A DNA stretch of 64,000 nucleotides from Chloroflexota bacterium (lineage in GTDB: Bacteria > Chloroflexota > Dormibacteria > Dormibacterales > Dormibacteraceae), in the NCBI GenBank assembly GCA_005887685.1, contig VBHJ01000007.1, forward strand, positions 1 through 64,000. Direction: 5' to 3'. Below the pieces are notes generated by a model. It saw nothing but the letters and a program-made list of their open reading frames with translations, made no database searches and was not told where the DNA came from. Shown here piece after piece: positions 1 to 8,257 of this stretch. The translations under genes were made by a program, and so were the position numbers. How positions within the stretch are numbered: the first letter of the stretch is position 1; the number at the start of each line of letters is the position of its first letter.

Positions 1-39
1 GAAGCGATCGCGATTGCCCGGTAGGCGCTGCTCATCGCG

Positions 40-354
40 TCACTCGTCCGGCCACGACGGCGGATCCCATCCTACGTTCGGCACGCTGCCCGTGCGCCAG
101 TACACGCTGCGGCGGCGCTGCATCAGCTCCTCGTCGATGAGGAACCGGCGAAGAGCCGCAAAATCGGGATGACGCCGAGAGATGATGCGGTTCACCTCAG
201 CTTCGGAATAGAGGTGAGCCGGCTGGAAGTCCTCCACGAGCCAGCGCAGCACGGCGAGCCGCTTCTTGCGCTGAACCGGAATGCGCATCAGCCTGCCCGC
301 CACGTCGACGAAATTTTCGAGCACGCGGGAATCGTCGGAGGGAGCTCGCGACAT
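40..354 (-). CDS. DUF2087 domain protein (small, possible transcription-related)
   Basis: Short protein of 104 residues. The middle part, from KKRLAVLRWLVEDF to the closing YWR, matches the DUF2087 pattern, a small helical domain often found alone or behind an ArsR-type winged helix; here there is no separate HTH in front. Starts at ATG 354 with only a weak AGG upstream. It lies 24 bases downstream of the DUF4173 membrane gene in the same direction, so it is probably cotranscribed. A short GTAC-GAAA-GTAC hairpin sits in the gap. Molecular function is unknown; a regulatory or nucleic-acid-binding role is inference only. Confidence 0.75.
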   Translation of the reverse strand: MSRAPSDDSRVLENFVDVAGRLMRIPVQRKKRLAVLRWLVEDFQPAHLYSEAEVNRIISRRHPDFAALRRFLIDEELMQRRRSVYWRTGSVPNVGWDPPSWPDE

Positions 355-378
355 GTACCTGACGAGTACGAAAGTACG

Positions 379-1902
379 TCAGCAGCCGGAGCGGCGCGCG
401 GCGGCCGCCTGTGCGTCGGACCAGTTGAACGCGGCCAGGGGGGCCGCATAGACCCGTTCACCGGCACAGGCAGCCTTGTCTACCTGGCTTTGCAGCGCCT
501 GGTCAAGAAAAGTACGCGAAGCCAGCAGCGCCGGCGTGGCGTCACTCGAAAGCTGTGACAGGTAGTCGCCGTCGATCTTGTGCGCGGTTTGCGCGTGGTT
601 CGTGTTGAACGCGACGACCAGCGCCTCCGGGTTGATGAAGTTCAAGCCCAGCAGCACAGTCAGCGCGCTTGCGACCGTTGCCCCCACGAACCACCGGCGC
701 CGCGACCACAATCCGACAAAGTCGGCGGCAAGTAACAGGAACACCACGGCGATCCATACGGCAAAGACATGGCTGTACAGGCGGAGCATCGTGAAGCCGA
801 AGGCCTCTTCGTAAAGGCTCAGGCGTCGAAACGCGACCACGTCGACCATCAACGTAAGTGCGATCGCACACTCGGCCAGGACCATGAAGGCAAGCGCATT
901 CCTGCGGTTGGAGAACTTGCTGATGCGGCTGAACAGGAAAAGCACCGCGAGCGTAATGCCGCTCACCCACAGGAGCTGGAAGAAACCTGAGCGCGCGTAG
1001 TCCGCGTAGGTCACGCCGGCGGACCTCAACGTGTCGGCGGCGGCACCACTTGCGGCCAGTACCTGGGCGATGGCGAATGCGGCGAACACAGCATCCAGGA
1101 TGGCAAGCACGACCAGCGCTTCGGTCCCGCCCAGGCGCCAGGCCGGGCCATCGAACCGATCCAAGGGCTCGGACGCCGCCAGCCGCAGCAGCCCCGCTGC
1201 GCAAAGCGATCCGACGGCGATGAACAGGACGTCGAGCAGCAACCGGCCTACGTCGATGTTCAAGTTGAAGAACGAAGCAAAGACCGGGTCGGCCGACGCG
1301 AGCAGGCCGGCGAGCAACGCGGCGATGGGGACCGCGATGAGCACGCCTCGAAGAAGCGGCACGGCGGCGGCCAACCTGCCTCGAGTCTTCAGCAGGGGCC
1401 GCCCGACAAACCCGACGCCGGCCGCGACCTGGACCAAAGCCTGCACCGCACGTGCGGCGAGCTCGGCCACCCCGAGGTCGAACGCCGACCCCCTGACGGC
1501 CACCGAGGCGGCGAGGCCAACCAGTGCCACCGCTGCGATGAGGTCCGGCCAAAGCAGCCATGGGCTGGCGCGCAGAGTGAACCAGCACGCGAACAGGGCC
1601 GCCAGCGCGACCAGGATTCTCGACTCTGGTCGTTCGAGGCGGCCGAGACGGATCACGACCACCGCGCCGATCAAGAACGTGATCGAGGCCCCGAGGCCGA
1701 ACGTTCCGGTCCGAATCCATTGGTCGGCGACGACTCCGATCAGTAGTGCTGCCACGGCAGCGGCCCACGTGGCGTTGAATCGGACCGCCGGACTCGCCCA
1801 GGAGGGAACGGTCACCGCCACCGGCTGCCATGCCGTTCCATCCCAGCGCCAACGGCCGTCCGCCGACAGCTGACCGACCTCCGCAGGAGTGACGTCCGCC
1901 AC
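379..1902 (-). CDS. DUF4173 multi-pass membrane protein with N-terminal WDG motif
   Basis: 507 residues from a GTG start. Residues about 12-28 carry a DGRWRWDGTAWQPV motif similar to the DUF2510-type W-x-DG-x-x-W motif, then roughly ten or more hydrophobic helices follow. The segment EAFGFTMLRLYSHVF is typical of the DUF4153/DUF4173 families of integral membrane proteins of unknown function. The C-terminal 80 residues (after FINPEALVVAFN) are predicted outside the membrane. It is downstream of tRNA-Ser and upstream of the DUF2087 gene on the same strand. A second protein in the window (43287-44321) carries two copies of the same small W-DG-W motif. Confidence 0.8.
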   Translation of the reverse strand: MADVTPAEVGQLSADGRWRWDGTAWQPVAVTVPSWASPAVRFNATWAAAVAALLIGVVADQWIRTGTFGLGASITFLIGAVVVIRLGRLERPESRILVALAALFACWFTLRASPWLLWPDLIAAVALVGLAASVAVRGSAFDLGVAELAARAVQALVQVAAGVGFVGRPLLKTRGRLAAAVPLLRGVLIAVPIAALLAGLLASADPVFASFFNLNIDVGRLLLDVLFIAVGSLCAAGLLRLAASEPLDRFDGPAWRLGGTEALVVLAILDAVFAAFAIAQVLAASGAAADTLRSAGVTYADYARSGFFQLLWVSGITLAVLFLFSRISKFSNRRNALAFMVLAECAIALTLMVDVVAFRRLSLYEEAFGFTMLRLYSHVFAVWIAVVFLLLAADFVGLWSRRRWFVGATVASALTVLLGLNFINPEALVVAFNTNHAQTAHKIDGDYLSQLSSDATPALLASRTFLDQALQSQVDKAACAGERVYAAPLAAFNWSDAQAAAARRSGC

Positions 1903-2014
1903 CAGAGGGATGAACCGCGCCGAGGGCCAGAGGGTTACGTCTTGTCAGATGTTGAACGACTTTGTATCCGGCCGATTTGGCCTCCTGGCACCCAAAAACG
2001 TCGATTCGATCCGG

Positions 2015-2106
2015 TGGCGGAGGGGCTGGGATTTGAACCCAGGATAGGCTTGCACCTATAACAGTTTTCAAGACTGTCGCCATCAACCGGACTCGGCCAC
2101 CCCTCC
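2015..2106 (-). tRNA. tRNA-Ser (anticodon UGA)
   Basis: Read on the minus strand the sequence begins GGAGGGGTGGCCGAG and folds as a class II tRNA: acceptor GGAGGGG pairs with CCCCTCC, the anticodon stem-loop ACAGTCTTGAAAACTGT gives anticodon TGA, a long variable arm follows, and the T-arm contains GGTTCAAATCC. The discriminator base is G, and a CCA appears to be encoded directly after it (included here). The gene lies 15 bases downstream of serS, so synthetase and its cognate tRNA are probably cotranscribed. Confidence 0.97.
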
Positions 2107-2121
2107 GTTGGGCGAAAGGGA

Positions 2122-3384
2122 TTATCGCGCCCCGATCAGTTCTACCCCGCCCATGTATGGCTTCAACGCGTCCGGCAGCGCGATCATCCCGTCGGAGCGT
2201 TGGTACGTCTCCATGATCGCGTCGATCGTCCTTGGCAGCGCCAGGCCGGAACCGTTGATCGTGTGCGCGAACCTCGGCGGTGCGCCCCGGCTCGGCCGGT
2301 ACCGAATGTTCGCCCGCCTCGCCTGGAAGTCGCTGAACACGGAGCAGGATGACACCTCGAGGTAGCGATCGAGCCCCGGAGCCCATGCATTGAGGTCGTA
2401 CTTCTTGTACTGCGCAAAACCCATGTCGCCGGTGCACATCGCCATCGCCTGATAGTGGAGCCCGAGGCGCTGCAGGATGTCTTCCGCGTCGCGGGTCAAC
2501 TGCTCGAACTCGTCTAACGAAGTCTCGGCGGTTGTCACTTTGACCAGCTCGACTTTGGAGAACTGATGCATACGGATGAAACCGCGCGTGTCCTTGCCCG
2601 CCGCGCCCGCCTCGGTCCGCCATGAAGGCGCGTACGACACGTACTTCAGCGGCAGCTGGTCGCCATCCAGGATCTCTTCGCGGTGGAAGTTCGTGACAGG
2701 GACCTCAGCGGTCGGTATCAGCCAGAGATCCCGATCCTCCACCTTGAACAGCTGGTCGGCGAACTTGGGGAGGTTCGCGGTGCCTACCATCGCAGCCGAG
2801 TTGACCAGCATCGGCGTCCACAGCTCGGTGTAGCCGTGCTCGCGGGTGTGCACGTCGAGCATGAACTGAACCAGCCCGCGCTCCAGGCGCGCACCGTCGC
2901 CGACCAGAAAGGCAAATCGCGAACCCGAGATACGCACCGCTCGCTCGAAGTCCATGATCCCGAGCGATTCACCGAGGTCAAAGTGGGTGCGCGGCACAAA
3001 ACCGAGGTCGGGCTTCTCCCCCCACTCCCTGATCACGACGTTCTCGGCCTCCGTCTCGCCGATGGGCACCGATTCGTGAAATAGGTTCGGCACGCGCAGC
3101 AGCAGGTCGTCGAGCTCGCTCTTGAGCGCATCCGCCAGGGCAAGCTCGCTCTTGGCGGCATCTGCCATCTGGCGCAGCCTCGCCTTCAGAGCTTCGTCTC
3201 GCGTCTTCGCGAACTGCTTCGACAGCTCGTTCTGCTCCGCCTTGATTTCCTCCGCCCGATGCTGGCGGGCGCGCCATTCCTGGTCCAGATCCAGGATCTC
3301 GTCCACCGGCGCCGGCTCGCCCTTCAACTCGCCGGCCCGCCGCACGGCATCTGGGTTGGCGCGGATGAATTCCAGGGAGAGCAT
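2122..3384 (-). CDS. serS: Seryl-tRNA synthetase
   Basis: Charges tRNA-Ser with serine in the cytosol. 420 residues from ATG 3384; the ORF-track start at 3489 is too far upstream, because lysS ends exactly here (TAATG, one-base overlap). The N-terminal half up to about residue 105 is the long antiparallel coiled coil that grips the tRNA long arm. The class II catalytic core follows, with motif 2 around YAPSWRTEAGAAGKDTRG and motif 3 at NGSGLALPRT. Length is normal for the family. It sits between lysS and its own substrate tRNA-Ser, a neat functional pair. Confidence 0.97.
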   Translation of the reverse strand: MLSLEFIRANPDAVRRAGELKGEPAPVDEILDLDQEWRARQHRAEEIKAEQNELSKQFAKTRDEALKARLRQMADAAKSELALADALKSELDDLLLRVPNLFHESVPIGETEAENVVIREWGEKPDLGFVPRTHFDLGESLGIMDFERAVRISGSRFAFLVGDGARLERGLVQFMLDVHTREHGYTELWTPMLVNSAAMVGTANLPKFADQLFKVEDRDLWLIPTAEVPVTNFHREEILDGDQLPLKYVSYAPSWRTEAGAAGKDTRGFIRMHQFSKVELVKVTTAETSLDEFEQLTRDAEDILQRLGLHYQAMAMCTGDMGFAQYKKYDLNAWAPGLDRYLEVSSCSVFSDFQARRANIRYRPSRGAPPRFAHTINGSGLALPRTIDAIMETYQRSDGMIALPDALKPYMGGVELIGAR

Positions 3385-4766
3385 TACGACTCCGGCTTCA
3401 TCACCGGGAACAGGATCACGTCCCGGATCGATGGCTGATCCATCAAGAGCATGACCAGGCGGTCGAGACCCACGCCCATCCCCCCGCACGGCGGCAGCCC
3501 GTACTCGACGGCGCGCAAGAAGTCCTCGTCCATCGGATGCGCCTCTACATTTCCCGCCGCACGCAACGCAGCCTGCGCCTCGAACCGCGCCCGCTGGTCG
3601 ACTGGATCGGTGAGCTCCGTGAACGCGTTGGCGTACTCACGACCCAGCATGACGAGCTCGAAACGTTCGACAAATCGGGGATCGTCCTGCCGCGGGCGCG
3701 CCAGGGGGGAGACCTCCACCGGATAGTCCAGGACGAAGGTCGGCTGGCGCAGGCGTGGCTGGACGTGCTCCTCGAAGAGATCGTTCAACTCCTCGCCCAC
3801 GGCTTGGCGGCCGGTGTGCTCGAGTACCAGGTCGGCCATCCGCTCGCGCCGGTAAGGCGGGGTGAGATCGACCGGCTCGCCCTCGTATGAAGTCTCGAGC
3901 GGCCGGCCCGCGGCCATCGCCGAAACGACGATGAGGTCTTCGGCCAGCTGCATCATGTCTTCGTAGTCGGCGTATGCCTGGTAACACTCCATCAGCGTGA
4001 ACTCGGGATTGTGCCGCGGCGAAAGGCCCTCATTCCGGAAGACGCGCCCAACCTCGTAGACCCGCTCAAATCCGCCGACCAAAAGCCGCTTCAGGTGCAG
4101 CTCAAGTGCGATGCGAAGGTAGAGGTCGCGGCCGAGCGCGTTGTGGTGCGTCTGGAAAGGTCTCGCGTGCCCGCCGCCCGGCACCTCCTGCAGCACCGGC
4201 GTCTCGACGTCGATGAAGCCACGCTCGTCGAGAAGTCCCCGGATCGCGGTGATGATCCTGGTTCGCGCCCGAAACACCTCGCGGACCTCAGGGTTGGCGA
4301 GCAGGTCGACGTAGCGCTGCCGGTAGCGGATCTCCACGTCCTTCAGGCCGTGCCACTTTTCGGGCAGCGGGCGCAGGGACTTCGTCAGCAGCCGGAACGA
4401 CTGGACTTCGACAGTGATCTCGCCGCGCTTGGTGCGGAAGATCGGCCCTGTGACGCCAATGATGTCGCCGAGGTCAAGGTCGGCGTAACGCGCGAACTCT
4501 TCGTCACCCAGGACGCTGCGGTTGGCCATCAGCTGGATGCGCCCTCGTCCGTCCTGCAGGTCCGCGAAAACCAGCCCGCCCTGCTGGCGCTTGACCATCA
4601 GCCGGCCCGCGACCGAGACGGGCTCCGAGCGCTCCGCGTCACCGAGCAGCGCCTTCGCCGCCTCGCTGCTGTGGGTCGGCTGAAATCCACGCGAGTAGGG
4701 GTCGATGCCGGCAGCGCGCAGCCGCTCGACTTTCTCCAGCCGGTCGCGCATGAACTCGTCCGCCAC
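3384..4766 (-). CDS. lysS: Lysyl-tRNA synthetase, class II
   Basis: Activates lysine and loads tRNA-Lys. 460 residues from GTG 4766, chosen over ATG 4751 because a TAACCT -10 box lies nine bases before the GTG, as at several other genes here. An N-terminal OB-fold (about residues 45-150, VSVAGRLMVKRQQGG) is followed by the class II core: motif 2 with VFRNEGLSPRHNPEFT and motif 3 near the end with GMGVGLDRLVML. Slightly shorter than the roughly 490-residue norm at the N-terminus. It overlaps serS by one base, so the two synthetases form an operon. Confidence 0.96.
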   Translation of the reverse strand: MADEFMRDRLEKVERLRAAGIDPYSRGFQPTHSSEAAKALLGDAERSEPVSVAGRLMVKRQQGGLVFADLQDGRGRIQLMANRSVLGDEEFARYADLDLGDIIGVTGPIFRTKRGEITVEVQSFRLLTKSLRPLPEKWHGLKDVEIRYRQRYVDLLANPEVREVFRARTRIITAIRGLLDERGFIDVETPVLQEVPGGGHARPFQTHHNALGRDLYLRIALELHLKRLLVGGFERVYEVGRVFRNEGLSPRHNPEFTLMECYQAYADYEDMMQLAEDLIVVSAMAAGRPLETSYEGEPVDLTPPYRRERMADLVLEHTGRQAVGEELNDLFEEHVQPRLRQPTFVLDYPVEVSPLARPRQDDPRFVERFELVMLGREYANAFTELTDPVDQRARFEAQAALRAAGNVEAHPMDEDFLRAVEYGLPPCGGMGVGLDRLVMLLMDQPSIRDVILFPVMKPES

Positions 4767-4775
4767 GACCCGAAA

Positions 4776-4781
4776 AGGTTA
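4776..4781 (-). promoter_or_regulatory. -10 box of lysS, probable leaderless promoter
   Basis: TAACCT on the minus strand ends nine bases before the GTG of lysS. There is no Shine-Dalgarno in the gap. The same spacing recurs at argC, the 40281 gene, rfbA, the flippase, the Rieske gene and the SecY-like gene, which supports a leaderless or near-leaderless transcript. Confidence 0.5.
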
Positions 4782-4785
4782 GCGG

Positions 4786-5634
4786 CTAAAGAGCGAGCTC
4801 CTGCTCCTCGGCCGCAGGGAATGAGTTCACTTCTTGCCCGCCCGCCGCGCGGTGGTTGCCCAATGCCTGCTCGATCAGCGCGTCGACCTCGATGTCGGAA
4901 TGCAGCGGGTCGTGGTGAAAGAACGCAAGCTCCTTGACCCCCGCCTGCTCGGCCAGCGACAGAGCCTCCTCGTACGTCGAGTGCCCGAACCCGGCGTGCG
5001 TCTTGTATTCCTCCGCGCTGTACTGCGCGTCGTGGACCAGCAGGTCTGAGTCGCGGCACCAGTTCGCCAGGTCTTTCACCGTCCCGTTCGTGCCGTTGGC
5101 GAACAAAGCGATCTCGTTGTCGGTCGCAAACGTGAAGCGTGAGGAACCTTCGTCGATGCGATAACCGAAGGTCGGGATTGGGTGCATCAAGAGATGCGGT
5201 GTGATACGGAGCGACCCCACCTCGAACGTCTCTCCCGGGTTCCGCTCGATGAACTCCATCTCGGCGGGCATGTGGCTCAGCTGGACCGGAAAGTACGCGG
5301 GATCCGTCTGATCGGCGAAGGCGGCTTGCAGCGACTTGGCCGATCCAGCCGGCCCAACGATGGTCAGCGTCGTCCCAGGCACGAACGCCGGCAGAAAGAA
5401 CGGAAAGCCCTGGATGTGGTCGAGGTGTGTGTGCGTGATCAGGAGGTGCGCCTGCAGCGGCTCAGTCGGACTGCATGCATTGCCGAGCTCCGCGATTCCA
5501 GAGCCCGAGTCGATGATGAGCATGTTGTTTTCTCTGTCGCGTACCTCGATGCACGTCGTGTTGCCTCCGTAGCGAAGCGTCCGGCGGCCAGGTGTTGGTC
5601 GCGTGCCCCGCGTGCCCCAGAACTTGATCCTCAT
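4786..5634 (-). CDS. MBL-fold metallo-hydrolase
   Basis: 282 residues. The metallo-beta-lactamase metal site is visible as THTHLDHIQG (about residues 90-99), with further ligands likely at LLMHPIP, the FATDNE Asp and the final FFHHDP His. The N-terminal MRIKFWGTRGTRPTPG and the GNTTCIEV strand resemble the RNase Z / PqsE / cyclic-nucleotide phosphodiesterase branch rather than beta-lactamases. Its ATG overlaps the stop of the GAF/HD-GYP gene (ATGA), so the two are translationally coupled and may act in the same signalling process. Substrate unknown; a phosphodiester is the likeliest class. Confidence 0.85.
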   Translation of the reverse strand: MRIKFWGTRGTRPTPGRRTLRYGGNTTCIEVRDRENNMLIIDSGSGIAELGNACSPTEPLQAHLLITHTHLDHIQGFPFFLPAFVPGTTLTIVGPAGSAKSLQAAFADQTDPAYFPVQLSHMPAEMEFIERNPGETFEVGSLRITPHLLMHPIPTFGYRIDEGSSRFTFATDNEIALFANGTNGTVKDLANWCRDSDLLVHDAQYSAEEYKTHAGFGHSTYEEALSLAEQAGVKELAFFHHDPLHSDIEVDALIEQALGNHRAAGGQEVNSFPAAEEQELAL

Positions 5635-7454
5635 CGAGGGGCCGCGGGCACGTAGATCTTTTTCGCGATGAATATCTCGAGCAGGTCGCGGTCGAGCTTT
5701 CCCTGGTTCGCCTCTTCATGCAGGATGTCGAGCGCGGTCGTCGGAGGGACCGCCCTCTTGTACGGACGGTCTTGCGCCGTGAGCGCGTCGTAAATGTCGG
5801 CGATCGTCATCATGCGAGCCTGCAGCGGGATCTGGTCGCCAGTGAGCCCACGTGGGTAACCGGAGCCGTCCAGCTTTTCATGATGACCGTACGCGATCTC
5901 GGGGATGCCTTTCATCACCGGCGTCCAGGGGATCTTGGTCAGGAAGTGGAAGCTGTGGGTCACGTGTGACTCCATCTCGAGGCGTTCCTGCGGATCGAGC
6001 GTCCCCTTTCGAATGCTCAGGAAACGGAACTCCTGCGGTTCGAGCATCGGATGCGCCCGTCCCGCGATGTCGTAGTAGGTCTGCTGCGCGAGGAACTCGA
6101 TCATCGATGCCTTGTCCTCGGGCATCACGCTCGGCTCGTTGGCCACGACGATGGACTCGACCCACCTGTCGAGCTGGGTCAGCTCCTCCTGGAGGCGCTG
6201 ATCGATCTCGGTGAGATACGAGCCGTTGCGCCCCGCCTGCATCGCCTCCAGCTTCTCCATCGCGTACTTGACCTGCACCGACCGCTCGATGAACTCGAAT
6301 CGCGCCTGTATCACCTCGAGCTGGCCGGGGATGAGCTTTTTGGCCTTGATGAGAATGTGCTCGCGCACACCGACCTTGCCGAAGTCGTGCAGAAGACACG
6401 CGTAGCGCAGCTCCTTGAACTGGTCCTCGGTCAGCTGGACGTCGCTGTACTTGCCGACGCCGATTTCAGTCACCGCGTGAGCGAGCGACGTCGTGAGACC
6501 TTCGACCCGCCCGGAGTGACCGGCCGTGCTCGGGTCTCGTTGCTCGATCGCCGTGACGCTCGCCTGCACAAAGCCGTCGAACAATGCCTGGATCGAGTCG
6601 ATCAAATTCTTGTTGTCCAGCGCCACAGCAGCCTGGCTGGCGATCGATTCGATCATCTCCACGTCGTCCGGCTGGAAGCTGATGACCTCCGATTCGACGG
6701 TGCCGACGGTGAGGCGCGTCTCGAACCGCCGCTTGGCGTTGATGAGCTGCACCGCGCCGACGACCTCGTTGTTGTAGTTGCGCATCGGCACCGTCAACAT
6801 CGATTTCGTCCGGTAGCCGAACTGCGAGTCAAAGCTCTTGCCCCCGGGCGGTTTGCCGGGCGGCGGGTTGTAGGCGTCGTCGTAGATCTGGCTCGCGCCC
6901 ATCGAGACCGTGTAACCCACGACCGACTTGTCGTCGACGGGCACGGTAAACGCCGAGTAGGTGCTCTTGTCGATGGAGTGGTTCTGACTCGAAGCCAGGA
7001 AGAGCTTTGCTTCGCCGCTCTCCTGCATCTTCAGCCACAGGCTTGCGCCATCCGCGTGCGTCAGCTGACGCATCGTCGTGAGGATGAACGACTGCAGTCG
7101 ATCGATGTCCTTCTCGGCCGAGAGGGCGATTCCGATCCGGTTGAGCTCGCGGAACTGGCGGTGGCGCCGGTGCGCCTCGCCCTCCAGCTGGGTGACCTGC
7201 TGTTTCAGGGCGACGTTCTCCATGGCGACCCGGACCAGCTCTCGCAAGGCGGCCGGTGAAGCGTCTGGCGGCAGCTCGATCGCCATGCCCGCCAGGCGCT
7301 CCGGCGCCTGCTGGCCCGGTCCAAGCAGGATCAGGGCAGGCTGCTCGACCTTGGCGGGGTCGGTCAGCTTTTCGGTTTCCAGGCCGGTCGCGGCCAGGGC
7401 CGTGGGCTGGTCACGGTCCAGCACATAAAGGTGAAACCTAGGCGCCGTCTTCAT
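5631..7454 (-). CDS. GAF and HD-GYP domain protein (putative cyclic-di-GMP phosphodiesterase)
   Basis: 607 residues. Residues 75-105 look coiled-coil, about 105-285 form a GAF sensor domain, and an HD-GYP phosphodiesterase module follows: GHSGRV (312-317), the HD pair in LLHDFGKVGV (H356-D357), HHEKLDGSGYPRGL (524-537) and IADIYDALTAQDRPYK (551-566). Between the HD and GYP parts there are about 165 residues, roughly 95 more than usual, with charged helical sequence at 385-485. Expected chemistry is hydrolysis of c-di-GMP, but the insertion may modulate it. Starts 9 bases after the coaX stop and overlaps the MBL gene. Confidence 0.88.
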   Translation of the reverse strand: MKTAPRFHLYVLDRDQPTALAATGLETEKLTDPAKVEQPALILLGPGQQAPERLAGMAIELPPDASPAALRELVRVAMENVALKQQVTQLEGEAHRRHRQFRELNRIGIALSAEKDIDRLQSFILTTMRQLTHADGASLWLKMQESGEAKLFLASSQNHSIDKSTYSAFTVPVDDKSVVGYTVSMGASQIYDDAYNPPPGKPPGGKSFDSQFGYRTKSMLTVPMRNYNNEVVGAVQLINAKRRFETRLTVGTVESEVISFQPDDVEMIESIASQAAVALDNKNLIDSIQALFDGFVQASVTAIEQRDPSTAGHSGRVEGLTTSLAHAVTEIGVGKYSDVQLTEDQFKELRYACLLHDFGKVGVREHILIKAKKLIPGQLEVIQARFEFIERSVQVKYAMEKLEAMQAGRNGSYLTEIDQRLQEELTQLDRWVESIVVANEPSVMPEDKASMIEFLAQQTYYDIAGRAHPMLEPQEFRFLSIRKGTLDPQERLEMESHVTHSFHFLTKIPWTPVMKGIPEIAYGHHEKLDGSGYPRGLTGDQIPLQARMMTIADIYDALTAQDRPYKRAVPPTTALDILHEEANQGKLDRDLLEIFIAKKIYVPAAPR

Positions 7455-7463
7455 CGGAGTGTC

Positions 7464-8243
7464 TTATCTAGCACCCCCGTCAGAGTTTTGAGCGTAGATA
7501 AGGCGTAAACCCTCGAGAGTGAGTAGCGGGTCGGTGGTTTCTATGACGTGGGTCAGGCCGGCGACGAGAGACGCCTGGCCGCCGGTCGCCACAACCCTCG
7601 CCTGGCCGCCCAGCTCGTCGACCATCCGCTTGACCATCCCCTCGACCTGGGCGACGAAGCCCCAGACGAGGCCGGACTGGATCGAGGCCACGGTGTTCCG
7701 GCCGATCACCGAGTCCGGCGCCACCGGCTCGACCCTGCGGAGCATCGCGGTCTGCGAGACCAGCGCATCGAGCGAGATCTCGACTCCCGGCGCGATCGCC
7801 CCGCCGAGGTAATCGCCCTCGGCGTTGATCGCGTCGTAGGTCACCGCCGTGCCGAAGTCGATCACCACGACCGGTCCGCCGTACTTCGAGTAGGCGGCCA
7901 GCGCGTTGGCGATGCGATCGGCGCCGACATCCTTCGGGTTGTCATAGCGGATGCGGACGCTGGTCTTGACGCCGGGACCGACCATCACCGGCTCGCATTT
8001 CAGGTAGCGGCGGGAGGCTTCGACCAGCGCAGGATTGATCGTCGGCACGACGCTGGAGATCACGACGCCGGTCACCACCGCGAGCTCGAGGTCCTTGAGC
8101 GCGAACAGCTGCCGTAGCTCGACCGCCAGCTCGTCCGCCGTCCATTCGCGGCGAGAGGTCAGGCGCCAGTCGGCGGCAAGACGCTCCCCTTCGAACAGGG
8201 CCAGCGTCACGTTCGTGTTGCCGACGTCGACCGCAAGCAGCAT
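7464..8243 (-). CDS. coaX: Type III pantothenate kinase
   Basis: Phosphorylates pantothenate, the first step of coenzyme A synthesis. 259 residues, the standard length. The ASKHA-fold phosphate-1 motif DVGNTN is at residues 5-10; GADRIANALAAY and VIDFGTAVTYDAI mark the active-site region and GGAIAPGV the substrate lid. It starts 14 bases downstream of argH. A TAGAGT hexamer formed partly by the argH stop lies 11 bases upstream and could be an internal promoter, but cotranscription with the arg genes is also possible. Confidence 0.96.
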   Translation of the reverse strand: MLLAVDVGNTNVTLALFEGERLAADWRLTSRREWTADELAVELRQLFALKDLELAVVTGVVISSVVPTINPALVEASRRYLKCEPVMVGPGVKTSVRIRYDNPKDVGADRIANALAAYSKYGGPVVVIDFGTAVTYDAINAEGDYLGGAIAPGVEISLDALVSQTAMLRRVEPVAPDSVIGRNTVASIQSGLVWGFVAQVEGMVKRMVDELGGQARVVATGGQASLVAGLTHVIETTDPLLTLEGLRLIYAQNSDGGAR

Positions 8244-8257
8244 GGGCGGCCCGAACT

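Noticed and set aside
542-2623. Long minus-strand ORF of 693 residues
   Set aside because: It is out of frame with, and covered by, the DUF4173 gene, tRNA-Ser and serS; composition is Arg/Gly/Pro-rich as in shadow ORFs.
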